From a virus: a DNA stretch of 30,665 nt. The translations under genes were made by a program, and so were the position numbers. The DNA lies in the IMG/VR virus record IMGVR_UViG_3300025736_002212, positions 1 to 30,665 of that record; one strand, written 5' to 3'. Every line of letters starts with the position of its first letter. Position 1 is the stretch's first letter. The notes beneath the pieces are model-generated. The model worked only from the letters and a program-made list of their open reading frames with translations. It did no database searches and was not told where the DNA came from. Positions 1 to 4,464 of this stretch are shown piece by piece.

Positions 1-192
1 ATCGGCCCCGTGCAAATCGGCCCCGTGCAAATCGGCCCCGAACAAGTTGGCCTCGCGCAAGTTGGCCCTGCGCAAATCGGCGTCGCTCAAGTGGGCCCTG
101 CGCAAATCAATGCCCACTTCCCACTCAACTGGCAGTTTGTCTGCATCAATACCGCACTCAATCAATCGCGTTCTTGTCTCTGTCCAGCTCAT
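1..192 (-). CDS. Pentapeptide-repeat protein, N-terminal part (cut by window edge)
   Basis: Reading leftward from the ATG at 192, the frame stays open to base 1 (64 codons). After about 34 ordinary residues it enters tandem five-residue units of the A-D/N-L-x-x type: [35 protein letters not shown]. This is the signature of pentapeptide-repeat proteins, which fold into a right-handed quadrilateral beta helix. Some members mimic DNA and inhibit gyrase, but nothing here shows that role. An AGGGG Shine-Dalgarno lies just upstream of the start. The gene overlaps the end of the preceding leftward gene by 35 bp, so it is the last visible gene of that operon. The C-terminus lies outside the window. 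The plus-strand reading of the same repeat is a shadow. Confidence 0.85.
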   Translation of the reverse strand, partial: MSWTETRTRLIECGIDADKLPVEWEVGIDLRRAHLSDADLRRANLREANLFGADLHGADLHGAD

Positions 193-361
193 TTAACCGC
201 CCCTTGTTTCGCTCGATCTGAATAGATAATGCCGCCTCGGTTGCCGCCAGTAACACCCTGCCAATCAGCACCTCTGGCGGGACCGCCTGACAATCGCGGC
301 GTAGGTTTTTAGCGGCCTCGGTTGAGGCCCTGACGATGATGTCCTCCGTTGTCTCACTCAT
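158..361 (-). CDS. Small hypothetical protein, MSETTE family leader (67 aa)
   Basis: This is a 67-residue protein of unknown function, mostly predicted helical and rich in Ala, Arg and Glu, with no membrane segment or recognised motif. The ATG at 361 is chosen because its first 14 bases (ATGAGTGAGACAAC) are identical to the start of the next gene upstream at 524, and because an AGGGG-type ribosome site precedes it. The start overlaps the stop of the upstream gene by 8 bp, indicating translational coupling. Its own 3' end overlaps the pentapeptide-repeat gene. It sits in the leftward operon downstream of the HTH regulator, so an early or lysogenic accessory role is plausible, but this is inference. 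Confidence 0.65.
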   Translation of the reverse strand: MSETTEDIIVRASTEAAKNLRRDCQAVPPEVLIGRVLLAATEAALSIQIERNKGRLNELDRDKNAID

Positions 362-524
362 GGCGGGGCCCCTCACCCTGTGTTTCGGTTGACATTGAAG
401 GCATTACTGGGGGCTTGGGTGCGTATCTAAGCCACGCATACCCCTCGGTTCGCGTTGTCGTAACTGTCCTGATTTCGCGCCCCCATGCGTCAACCGGAAA
501 CTTGGTTTCAGTTGTCTCACTCAT
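354..524 (-). CDS. Small hypothetical protein, MSETTE leader (56 aa)
   Basis: This is a 56-residue protein with the leader MSETTE and a Trp/Tyr-containing middle (EGYAWLRYAPKPP), of unknown function. The middle looks like a short beta-hairpin of the kind seen in many small phage early proteins. The ATG at 524 lies 10 bases after the stop of the HTH regulator gene, with an AAGGGG ribosome site in the gap. A longer frame running upstream to 740 exists, but it overlaps the regulator gene fully and has no ribosome site, so it is not used. The stop overlaps the next start by 8 bp. Confidence 0.6.
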   Translation of the reverse strand: MSETTETKFPVDAWGREIRTVTTTRTEGYAWLRYAPKPPVMPSMSTETQGEGPRHE

Positions 525-534
525 AGCGTTCCCC

Positions 535-747
535 TTATTGTTCGTCGGCCAAAATATCCTCAGGCGGGCATCCGATCCCGTGTGCAATCCAGCCAACAGT
601 TGCCGGGATGAAATTTTTGCCATCCTTGGCATTTCGCAGCGTTGCATATACATGCCCGGCTGTTTTCCCTTCACGCGCCGCAATGTCGATGTTGCGGACG
701 CGGTTTTGAGCCATTTGCATTTGCAGTTTGTAGTAGTCAATTTTCAT
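535..747 (-). CDS. Small Cro/C1-type HTH transcriptional regulator (70 aa)
   Basis: The 70-residue protein fits the lambda-repressor-like HTH fold. A first helix (KLQMQMAQNRV) is followed by NIDIAAREGKTAGHVYATLRN as the helix-turn-helix, and the C-terminal part matches the usual 'tVgkIAkaLgvdpedIL' ending (here ATVGWIAHGIG and PPEDIL). There is no C-terminal cleavage/dimerisation domain, so it resembles Cro or small Xre proteins more than full-length CI. The ATG at 747 lies six bases after a -10 box and there is no Shine-Dalgarno, which suggests a leaderless mRNA. It heads a leftward operon of small genes. It is a candidate ligand for the operator repeats at 1967-2032, but that is untested. 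Confidence 0.75.
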   Translation of the reverse strand: MKIDYYKLQMQMAQNRVRNIDIAAREGKTAGHVYATLRNAKDGKNFIPATVGWIAHGIGCPPEDILADEQ

Positions 748-753
748 GAGGTC

Positions 754-782
754 AATGTAATCACCAAAAACTATGGAGTCAA
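754..782 (-). promoter_or_regulatory. Sigma70-type promoter giving a leaderless HTH regulator mRNA
   Basis: On the minus strand, TTGACT (782-777) and TACATT (759-754) are separated by exactly 17 bp. Six bases (GACCTC) separate the -10 box from the ATG at 747, so the expected start of transcription falls on the A of the start codon. No Shine-Dalgarno lies between. The lambda cI gene under PRM is the classic example of this arrangement. Confidence 0.7.
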
Positions 783-806
783 GGCTTTTTTTATCTATTT
801 TTAGTC

Positions 807-1016
807 TCAATATCCCAAAATCAGATCGCAGAACCAGAAAGCAAAAATACCTACCGGGATGGCTAACACCAAAGTCAATCCGATCACAAAGTTTTTTTCC
901 TGCTGAGTAGGATTCCGCGGCGGACGCGGTGCCCCACAATGAGGGCAAACATGCGCCGTATTGGCGATTTCCCGATTACAGGCATGACACGATATCATCC
1001 ATGTTGCGTTCTCCAT
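807..1016 (-). CDS. Zinc-ribbon membrane protein (69 aa)
   Basis: Two CxxC knuckles, CHAC at residues 10-13 and CPHC at 24-27, form a typical zinc ribbon. A Pro/Arg linker follows, then one hydrophobic segment at about residues 44-66 that should be a single transmembrane helix. The ATG at 1016 is preceded by GGAGG nine bases upstream, and this site overlaps the stop codon region of the upstream gene. Small zinc-ribbon/TM proteins are common in prophages and their roles are mostly unknown. The cysteine pattern makes metal binding likely, while any regulatory or membrane-targeted function is inference. Confidence 0.7.
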   Translation of the reverse strand: MENATWMISCHACNREIANTAHVCPHCGAPRPPRNPTQQEKNFVIGLTLVLAIPVGIFAFWFCDLILGY

Positions 1017-1020
1017 GGTC

Positions 1021-1224
1021 TCAATCCTCCGTAACGTGGATAATATAGCGATCACCCATCAACCCTTTGCGTCGAGCTAGAGCCTCAATAGAGTGGTGTG
1101 CAGCCTCCCATGTCGTATAGCGACGCGTAGCCGCTCGCGACTCGCCTAGCAGCCGATCGGTTGCAAATCCGCGATACATTTGCGTTTCGCTCATTGTTTC
1201 GTTGCTCCGTTTGTTTGCGTTCAT
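1021..1224 (-). CDS. Small hypothetical protein with MSETQ internal start (67 or 57 aa)
   Basis: This is a small basic protein of unknown function whose C-terminal half (TTWEAAHHSIEALARRKGL then GDRYIIHVTED) looks like a helix followed by a strand. Two starts are possible. The ATG at 1224 has GGAG close upstream. The ATG at 1194 gives MSETQ, resembling the MSETTE leaders of the genes at 524 and 361, and also has a GGAG. The outer start is listed here. A still longer version from 1314 would cover a GC-rich hairpin and lacks a ribosome site. The stop codon overlaps the Shine-Dalgarno of the zinc-ribbon gene, so the two are coupled. Confidence 0.6.
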   Translation of the reverse strand: MNANKRSNETMSETQMYRGFATDRLLGESRAATRRYTTWEAAHHSIEALARRKGLMGDRYIIHVTED

Positions 1225-1249
1225 TTTTTTCTCCAATCGGTTTTTTTGT

Positions 1250-1282
1250 AGCCCACGGGGGAATCTGACCCCCCCATGAGCC
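1250..1282. other. GC-rich hairpin in a small intergenic gap
   Basis: GGGGG (1257-1261) faces a run of seven C (1269-1275), and the stem is extended by AGCCCA (1250-1255) against TGAGCC (1277-1282) with two wobble pairs. Neither strand has a U-tract after it, so it is not a clear terminator. It lies just upstream of the 67-aa gene on the minus strand. Confidence 0.4.
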
Positions 1283-1355
1283 TCGGCAATCGCGGGGAGA
1301 TGCGCCGGAGACATCTACTCAGGCCTGGCAACGGGCCCGCCCCTCGCCTCGGAGG

Positions 1356-1682
1356 TCAGTAACCCATTACCTTGCGCATGGCCTCGCGGTTGTGATCATA
1401 ATCAGCCAACCCGGCTTCGCGCTCTGTGCGCTCGGTCTCGGTCTCGTGGGGAGACTCATCATACGCGGCGACCTCATCACGGAGCGCAACGACCTGCGCC
1501 CACAGTGCGGGCTCGACCGGGCGGCGGTCATTGGTCTCCCAGTCGATGCTCTCCCCGCGATAGAGATCGCGGCCAGTGACAGTATCAACCATCCGATTAA
1601 CGCTGGCCATATAGCTCAGTCGCCCGTCGTCACTGGTAGCGCTCTCGATTTCCCGTCCTGCTGTCAGTTCGGTGATTTTCAT
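1356..1682 (-). CDS. Hypothetical phage early protein (108 aa)
   Basis: This 108-residue soluble acidic protein has a C-terminal half rich in Glu, Arg and Ala that should be helical. No family was recognised. The ATG at 1682 has GGGGAG about nine bases upstream and lies about 54 bases after the predicted start of the leftward promoter at 1743-1771, so it is the first gene of that transcript. A 131-bp gap holding a GC hairpin separates it from the next gene. Its position between the control region and the regulator operon suggests an early-expressed accessory gene, but no function can be given. Confidence 0.7.
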   Translation of the reverse strand: MKITELTAGREIESATSDDGRLSYMASVNRMVDTVTGRDLYRGESIDWETNDRRPVEPALWAQVVALRDEVAAYDESPHETETERTEREAGLADYDHNREAMRKVMGY

Positions 1683-1742
1683 GGTCCGTGCTCCCCTGTT
1701 TTTTTTGGCCGCTGCGTCGTCCTGGCCGTCTCATCTGCATAT

Positions 1743-1771
1743 AGTATCGGTGATCCTCATCGGCACGTCAA
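1743..1771 (-). promoter_or_regulatory. Leftward promoter for the early small-gene operon
   Basis: On the minus strand, TTGACG (1771-1766) and GATACT (1748-1743) are 17 bp apart. The -35 box is directly preceded by three A-tracts, as in UP elements. The expected start near 1736 leaves about 54 bases of leader before the ATG at 1682. Confidence 0.6.
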
Positions 1772-1774
1772 GCC

Positions 1775-1802
1775 TTTTTTTCGCTTTTTTTCGCTTTTTT
1801 TT
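1775..1802. repeat. Three phased A/T-tracts, 10-bp period
   Basis: The plus strand carries T runs at 1775-1781, 1785-1791 and 1795-1802, each separated by CGC, giving an exact 10-bp period. Phased A-tracts bend DNA. Read on the minus strand they sit immediately upstream of the -35 box of the leftward promoter, a position suited to an UP element or an upstream curved activator region. Confidence 0.75.
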
Positions 1803-1966
1803 ACGCACCACTAGAAAACAAAGCGCAAGTCCAATATGCTCAGACCTGCGCAGATTCCTCTTTGTTGATTCGTTTGATTTTTATTGTTGAGCTTTCAGGC
1901 CATGTGTATAGATAAGGCAAGAGCCGCCCATCCACGCAATCCATAAATCATTTGACCGCCTCATGT

Positions 1967-1992
1967 TTTGTCGCTCACTTATGAGCGTCAAA
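1967..1992. promoter_or_regulatory. Operator-like inverted repeat 1
   Basis: TTTGTCGCTCAC (1967-1978) faces ATGAGCGTCAAA (1981-1992). The arms match with one mismatch inside TTTG.CGCTCA / TGAGCG.CAAA. The same 12-bp half-site recurs in the neighbouring palindrome, which argues for a sequence-specific dimeric regulator. Confidence 0.65.
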
Positions 1993-1996
1993 CTAC

Positions 1997-2032
1997 TTTG
2001 TCGCTCATATTTCGCGTTTTATGAGCGCCAAA
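1997..2032. promoter_or_regulatory. Operator-like inverted repeat 2
   Basis: TTTGTCGCTCAT (1997-2008) and ATGAGCGCCAAA (2021-2032) are inverted with one mismatch, separated by 12 bp containing CGCG. It uses the same half-site as operator 1 but with a wider spacing. It ends eight bases before the -35 box at 2040, so a bound regulator could activate or block that promoter. Confidence 0.65.
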
Positions 2033-2039
2033 GGAATAC

Positions 2040-2069
2040 TTGACGGTTGACGCGTGTGTGGCGTAGTAT
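2040..2069 (+). promoter_or_regulatory. Rightward promoter next to paired operators
   Basis: TTGACG (2040-2045) and TAGTAT (2064-2069) are 18 bp apart. A second TTGACG copy begins at 2047 but is too close to the -10 box to serve as its -35. No protein frame follows. The next downstream element is the terminator at 2156-2199. Confidence 0.6.
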
Positions 2070-2075
2070 GCCCCG

Positions 2076-2199
2076 TGGGCAGTTGCCCCTGCCTTTAGGT
2101 GCTTAAACTCTTAACCCGCGAAAGGTTATACTTCCCTTTTTGTGGTTTTTAGAACGGCCCTGCGTTAAGGTTCATGACCTGCGCGGGGCCATTTCTTTT
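2076..2199 (+). ncRNA. Putative small RNA between promoter and terminator (about 124 nt)
   Basis: The segment runs from the predicted start of the promoter at 2040-2069 to a strong intrinsic terminator and contains no plausible open frame. It has local stems: GGCAG with CTGCC around 2079-2094, and CCTTT with AAAGG around 2090-2125. The existence of a transcript is inferred from promoter plus terminator. Its function is unknown; antisense or immunity RNAs such as C4 of P1/P4-type phages occupy comparable positions, but no specific match is claimed. Confidence 0.45.
2156..2199 (+). terminator. Rho-independent terminator of the putative small RNA
   Basis: GGCCCTGCG (2156-2164) pairs with CGCGGGGCC (2082-... 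on the 3' side, 2182-2190), with one wobble pair. An inner AGGT/ACCT stem closes the loop TCATG. The hairpin is followed by ATTTCTTTT. Upstream on the other side there is no matching U-tract for minus-strand termination. Confidence 0.75.
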
Positions 2200-2205
2200 G
2201 TCAAT

Positions 2206-2239
2206 TTGATCATATTGTTGACATCAACAAATTGATCAA
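2206..2239. promoter_or_regulatory. 34-bp near-perfect palindrome over a promoter
   Basis: TTGATCA (2206-2212) and TGTTGA (2216-2221) are mirrored by TCAACA (2224-2229) and TGATCAA (2233-2239). Only the three-base joints and the centre deviate. The -35 box TTGACA at 2218-2223 lies in the centre, so a bound dimer would occlude RNA polymerase. Confidence 0.65.
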
Positions 2240-2249
2240 GTGCTATATG
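2218..2249 (+). promoter_or_regulatory. Rightward promoter into the iteron region
   Basis: A consensus TTGACA (2218-2223) is followed by TGCTATATG at 2241-2249, which offers TGCTAT at 17-bp spacing or GCTATA at 18 bp. The -10 assignment is uncertain. Transcription would run through the inverted repeat and iterons toward the terminase genes. Confidence 0.5.
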
Positions 2250-2275
2250 CTAACAGCGCCGAATTTAGCATATAG
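2243..2275. repeat. Perfect 11-bp inverted repeat with 11-bp spacer
   Basis: CTATATGCTAA (2243-2253) and TTAGCATATAG (2265-2275) are exact reverse complements, separated by 11 bp. The repeat lies directly before the iterons and overlaps the -10 region of the promoter at 2218-2249. It could be a protein-binding site or a cruciform/hairpin. Confidence 0.75.
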
Positions 2276-2285
2276 ACGGCATATT

Positions 2286-2395
2286 TCAGTGAGCGTTCAG
2301 TGAGCGTTCAGTGAATGATCAGTGAGCGTTCAGTGAATGATCAGTGAGCGTTCAGTGAATGATCAGTGAGCGTTCAGTGAATGATCAGTGAATGT
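2286..2395. repeat. Ten tandem 11-bp iterons (A/B alternating)
   Basis: There are ten uninterrupted 11-bp units. TCAGTGAGCGT (A) starts at 2286, 2297, 2319, 2341 and 2363. TCAGTGAATGA (B) starts at 2308, 2330, 2352 and 2374. A variant TCAGTGAATGT starts at 2385. From 2297 the A and B units alternate, giving a 22-bp higher-order repeat. The period of one helical turn puts all sites on one face of the DNA. Iterons of this kind bind replication initiators or partition proteins. No such gene is visible in the window. Confidence 0.9.
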
Positions 2396-2442
2396 TATAA
2401 GCATAGCATTATCAGCATTCCACGCCCTAGTAATTTGGCCTT

Positions 2443-2480
2443 TACCGTAATACTACCGTAATACTACCGTAACGCTACCG
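2443..2480. repeat. Second 11-bp direct-repeat array
   Basis: TACCGTAATAC occurs at 2443 and 2454, TACCGTAACGC at 2465, and a partial TACCG at 2476. The unit length equals that of the neighbouring iterons but the sequence is unrelated, suggesting a second protein with the same helical phasing. Confidence 0.8.
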
Positions 2481-2525
2481 GAATTCTCCTATATTTTCCC
2501 CGCTTTTGCCCTCGCGCGTGCGCGT

Positions 2526-2586
2526 TTAATCAGTATTTATATTAAATATCAAAGAAGAAAAAGAATACAAAGAAAAAGAAGAAAGG
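2526..2586. other. AT-rich stretch and polypurine tract
   Basis: An A/T-rich segment (about 2526-2550) is followed by an almost pure A/G run (2551-2586). An easily melted region beside iterons is a usual part of a replication origin. This is inference from composition only. Confidence 0.45.
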
Positions 2587-2626
2587 CCAGCCGCAAATAA
2601 CTCCCACGCTTCATTAAGAAAGCGAC

Positions 2627-2643
2627 GCGGGGGAAACCCCCGC
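2627..2643. other. GC triloop hairpin
   Basis: GCGGGGG (2627-2633), AAA and CCCCCGC (2637-2643) form a perfect seven-pair stem, followed by another ACCCCC. There is no U-tract. It lies about 200 bp before the small terminase gene, where a packaging or nicking site could be. Confidence 0.55.
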
Positions 2644-2710
2644 ACCCCCGGATTTGGTTCAACCCTCATTTCCATTCCGTCCCTGAACATGCGACGCTAA
2701 AAGCAATCTA

Positions 2711-2750
2711 CTGCAAGCCTGCAAGCCTGTAAACCTAGGAACCTGTAAGC
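2711..2750. repeat. Five 8-bp direct repeats upstream of the terminase gene
   Basis: CTGCAAGC (2711), CTGCAAGC (2719), CTGTAAAC (2727), CTAGGAAC (2735) and CTGTAAGC (2743) are tandem and degenerate. Several phages place small-terminase binding repeats in or near the small terminase gene, so a pac/cos-associated role is possible. Confidence 0.6.
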
Positions 2751-2855
2751 CTTATTCCTTGGCTACCCCCTCCCGTCTTGCGTTATGATCAAATCGACGA
2801 CAACGCCACGGGCAAGGCGGAGCCCCGACAAGACAAAACAATCCGCCATTATCAA

Positions 2856-3242
2856 ATGACCGCTGGCCGCCCAAAACTTCCGATCGATCCCGTGAAGGTC
2901 AAAGACTTGGCAATGATCCATTGCACCATGGAGGAAATTGGACACATTCTCGGATGCTGTGTTCAAACCCTGGAAAATAATTTTTTGGATATCATAAAAG
3001 AGGGTCGTGACAATGGCAAGGCCAGCTTGCGCAGGATGCAATATGCCAAAGCCAAAGAAGGCAACCCGACGATGATGATTTGGCTTGGCAAACAATTGCT
3101 AGGCCAGAGCGACAAGGCCGAAACCCAAGTCTCCGGTCCAGGCGGCGCGGCTATCGAATTTGTGATCAATAACGCGATGGGTATCAAGCCGGGCGAGGTG
3201 GCAAATGCTGGCACCAACAAAGCCGACGAAGACACGGATTGA
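2856..3242 (+). CDS. terS: Terminase small subunit (HTH type, 128 aa)
   Basis: This is the DNA-recognition subunit of the packaging motor. The sequence MTAGRPKLPIDPVKVKDLA followed by CTMEEIGHILGCCVQTLEN is the N-terminal helix-turn-helix of a common TerS family. The later KASLRRMQYAKAKEG and MMIWLGKQLLGQSDK segments are also characteristic, including the 'WLGKQ.LGQ' motif. The ATG at 2856 is chosen because homologues usually begin just before the GRP motif. A TTG at 2778 would add 26 residues, and neither start has a good ribosome site. The gene overlaps the large subunit by 38 bp, and the pair fixes its identity. It is the first gene of the rightward structural operon. Confidence 0.8.
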   Translation: MTAGRPKLPIDPVKVKDLAMIHCTMEEIGHILGCCVQTLENNFLDIIKEGRDNGKASLRRMQYAKAKEGNPTMMIWLGKQLLGQSDKAETQVSGPGGAAIEFVINNAMGIKPGEVANAGTNKADEDTD

Positions 3243-4461
3243 TTTATGCGAGTGCGTCAACAACATCTTTCAGCCGTTCCTCGGAAATCAATCGCGTTTC
3301 CTTGTTTTGTATGGCGGGGCAGGATCGGGTAAAAGTTATTTCGCTGCACAAAAAGTTATCATGCGTTGCCTAACTGAAACACCTCACACTCTAGTTTGTG
3401 TCCGCAAGATTGCCAGGACGTTGCGCGAGTCTGTCTTTGTGGCATTGTTGGGCGTGATTTCCCAGTGGGGCTTAGCGGATCATTTCAGGGTCCATGAAAC
3501 TAACATGACCTTCACGTGCCTCGATAATGGCAATCGAATCTTGTGCGTCGGCCTGAACGATCCCGAGCGGATCAAGTCAATCACTGGCGCGGACGGTTTG
3601 GGCATCACGGGCGGATGGGTAGAGGAGCCGACTGAATTAACCCCGTTTGATCTCATACAATTTGACCTTCGTTTGCGTGGTCGATCACCCAATTACAAAC
3701 AAATCATTCTGACCTTTAACCCCATCAGTCATTTGCATTGGCTCAAAGGCCGATTCTTTGATAATGAATCCCCCAACACCACAATCAGCAAAACCACCTA
3801 CCTGAATAATCGATTCATTGATGATGGATATGAAGCTGTGTTGTTCGCCACACGCAACGAGAGCGAAACCTATTATCAGGTCTATGCCTTGGGCAACTGG
3901 GGCGTTCTCAAAGGCGTGATTTACAAGCCCTTCGAGAGCTTGGCAAGATACCCTGATGAATTCGGTGAGACAATTTACGGCCTTGACTTTGGCTTCAATC
4001 ATCCGACTGCGTTGGTTGGCATAGGCCTCCGGGATGGCGAGGTTTATCTGGATGAAGCCTTTTACGAAACCGGCAAGACCAATGCCGACTTGATCAAAGC
4101 CATGGGGGCGATGGGTATTTCAAAGCGTCATCCAATTTATGCAGATTCGGCAGAACCAGATCGCATTATGGAAATCAAGCGGGCTGGGTATAACATCCAC
4201 CCGGCAGATAAAGGCCAAGGAAGCGTTATCGCTGGCATCGACTTTTGTAAGTCCATGAAAATCTATACCCGCCCTGGCAATATCAACATCAACAATGAGA
4301 ATGCAGCCTACAGATACCGAGAAGACAAAGACGGAAACACCCTTGAAGAACCAGCCAAGCTCGATGATCACGCGATGGACGCCATGCGTTACGGCCTATT
4401 TTCCCATATCCGCAAACCCAAGCTGATCAAACCATTCCCTCGCTCAGAGATGGGGATTTAA
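3205..4461 (+). CDS. terL: Terminase large subunit (Terminase_3 / PBSX type)
   Basis: This is the packaging ATPase and nuclease, 418 aa, a normal length for the family. Visible motifs are Walker A GGAGSGKS at residues 37-44, Walker B TGGWVEEPTE at 135-144 with the catalytic Glu, coupling motif LTFNP at 169-173, and the RNase H-like nuclease centre. The nuclease acidic residues are in GLDFGFNHP (D261), YADSAEPD (D314) and LDDHAMDAMRYG (D388). The ATG at 3205 follows GAGG by seven bases and overlaps terS. It cuts concatemeric DNA and drives it through the portal encoded next door. Confidence 0.95.
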   Translation: MLAPTKPTKTRIDLCECVNNIFQPFLGNQSRFLVLYGGAGSGKSYFAAQKVIMRCLTETPHTLVCVRKIARTLRESVFVALLGVISQWGLADHFRVHETNMTFTCLDNGNRILCVGLNDPERIKSITGADGLGITGGWVEEPTELTPFDLIQFDLRLRGRSPNYKQIILTFNPISHLHWLKGRFFDNESPNTTISKTTYLNNRFIDDGYEAVLFATRNESETYYQVYALGNWGVLKGVIYKPFESLARYPDEFGETIYGLDFGFNHPTALVGIGLRDGEVYLDEAFYETGKTNADLIKAMGAMGISKRHPIYADSAEPDRIMEIKRAGYNIHPADKGQGSVIAGIDFCKSMKIYTRPGNININNENAAYRYREDKDGNTLEEPAKLDDHAMDAMRYGLFSHIRKPKLIKPFPRSEMGI

Positions 4462-4464
4462 GCC

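Larger units (their letters stand above)
1683..2855. other. Gene-free control region, about 1.2 kb
   Basis: No convincing protein gene was found here on either strand. The stretch separates the leftward early genes from the rightward structural operon. It is filled with promoters, operators, a putative small RNA and three families of short direct repeats, listed separately. Candidate roles are lysogeny control, replication origin or partition site, and terminase recognition near its right end. Confidence 0.7.

Noticed and set aside
10-225. Plus-strand frame with repeating QIGPx/QVGPA units
   Set aside because: It is the antisense shadow of the minus-strand pentapeptide-repeat gene, whose A-D/N-L-x-x pattern is the recognised one.
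1240-1345. tRNA-like 3' half on the minus strand (GGGGG, GTCAGAT loop, CCCC)
   Set aside because: The loop lacks the conserved A58, the acceptor stem is poor, no anticodon arm is found and there is no CCA. It is kept only as a hairpin.
2286-2395. CRISPR array
   Set aside because: The 11-bp units are contiguous without unique spacers and no cas genes are near, so they are iterons rather than a CRISPR.
2549-2614. Minus-strand 21-aa hydrophobic peptide frame (MKRGSYLRLAFLLF...)
   Set aside because: It has no ribosome site and arises from the complement of the polypurine tract, which codes for Leu/Phe. A toxin-like peptide cannot be supported.
2763-3095. Minus-strand 110-aa frame opposite terS
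   Set aside because: It is the shadow of the small terminase gene, which has a clear family match and operon context.
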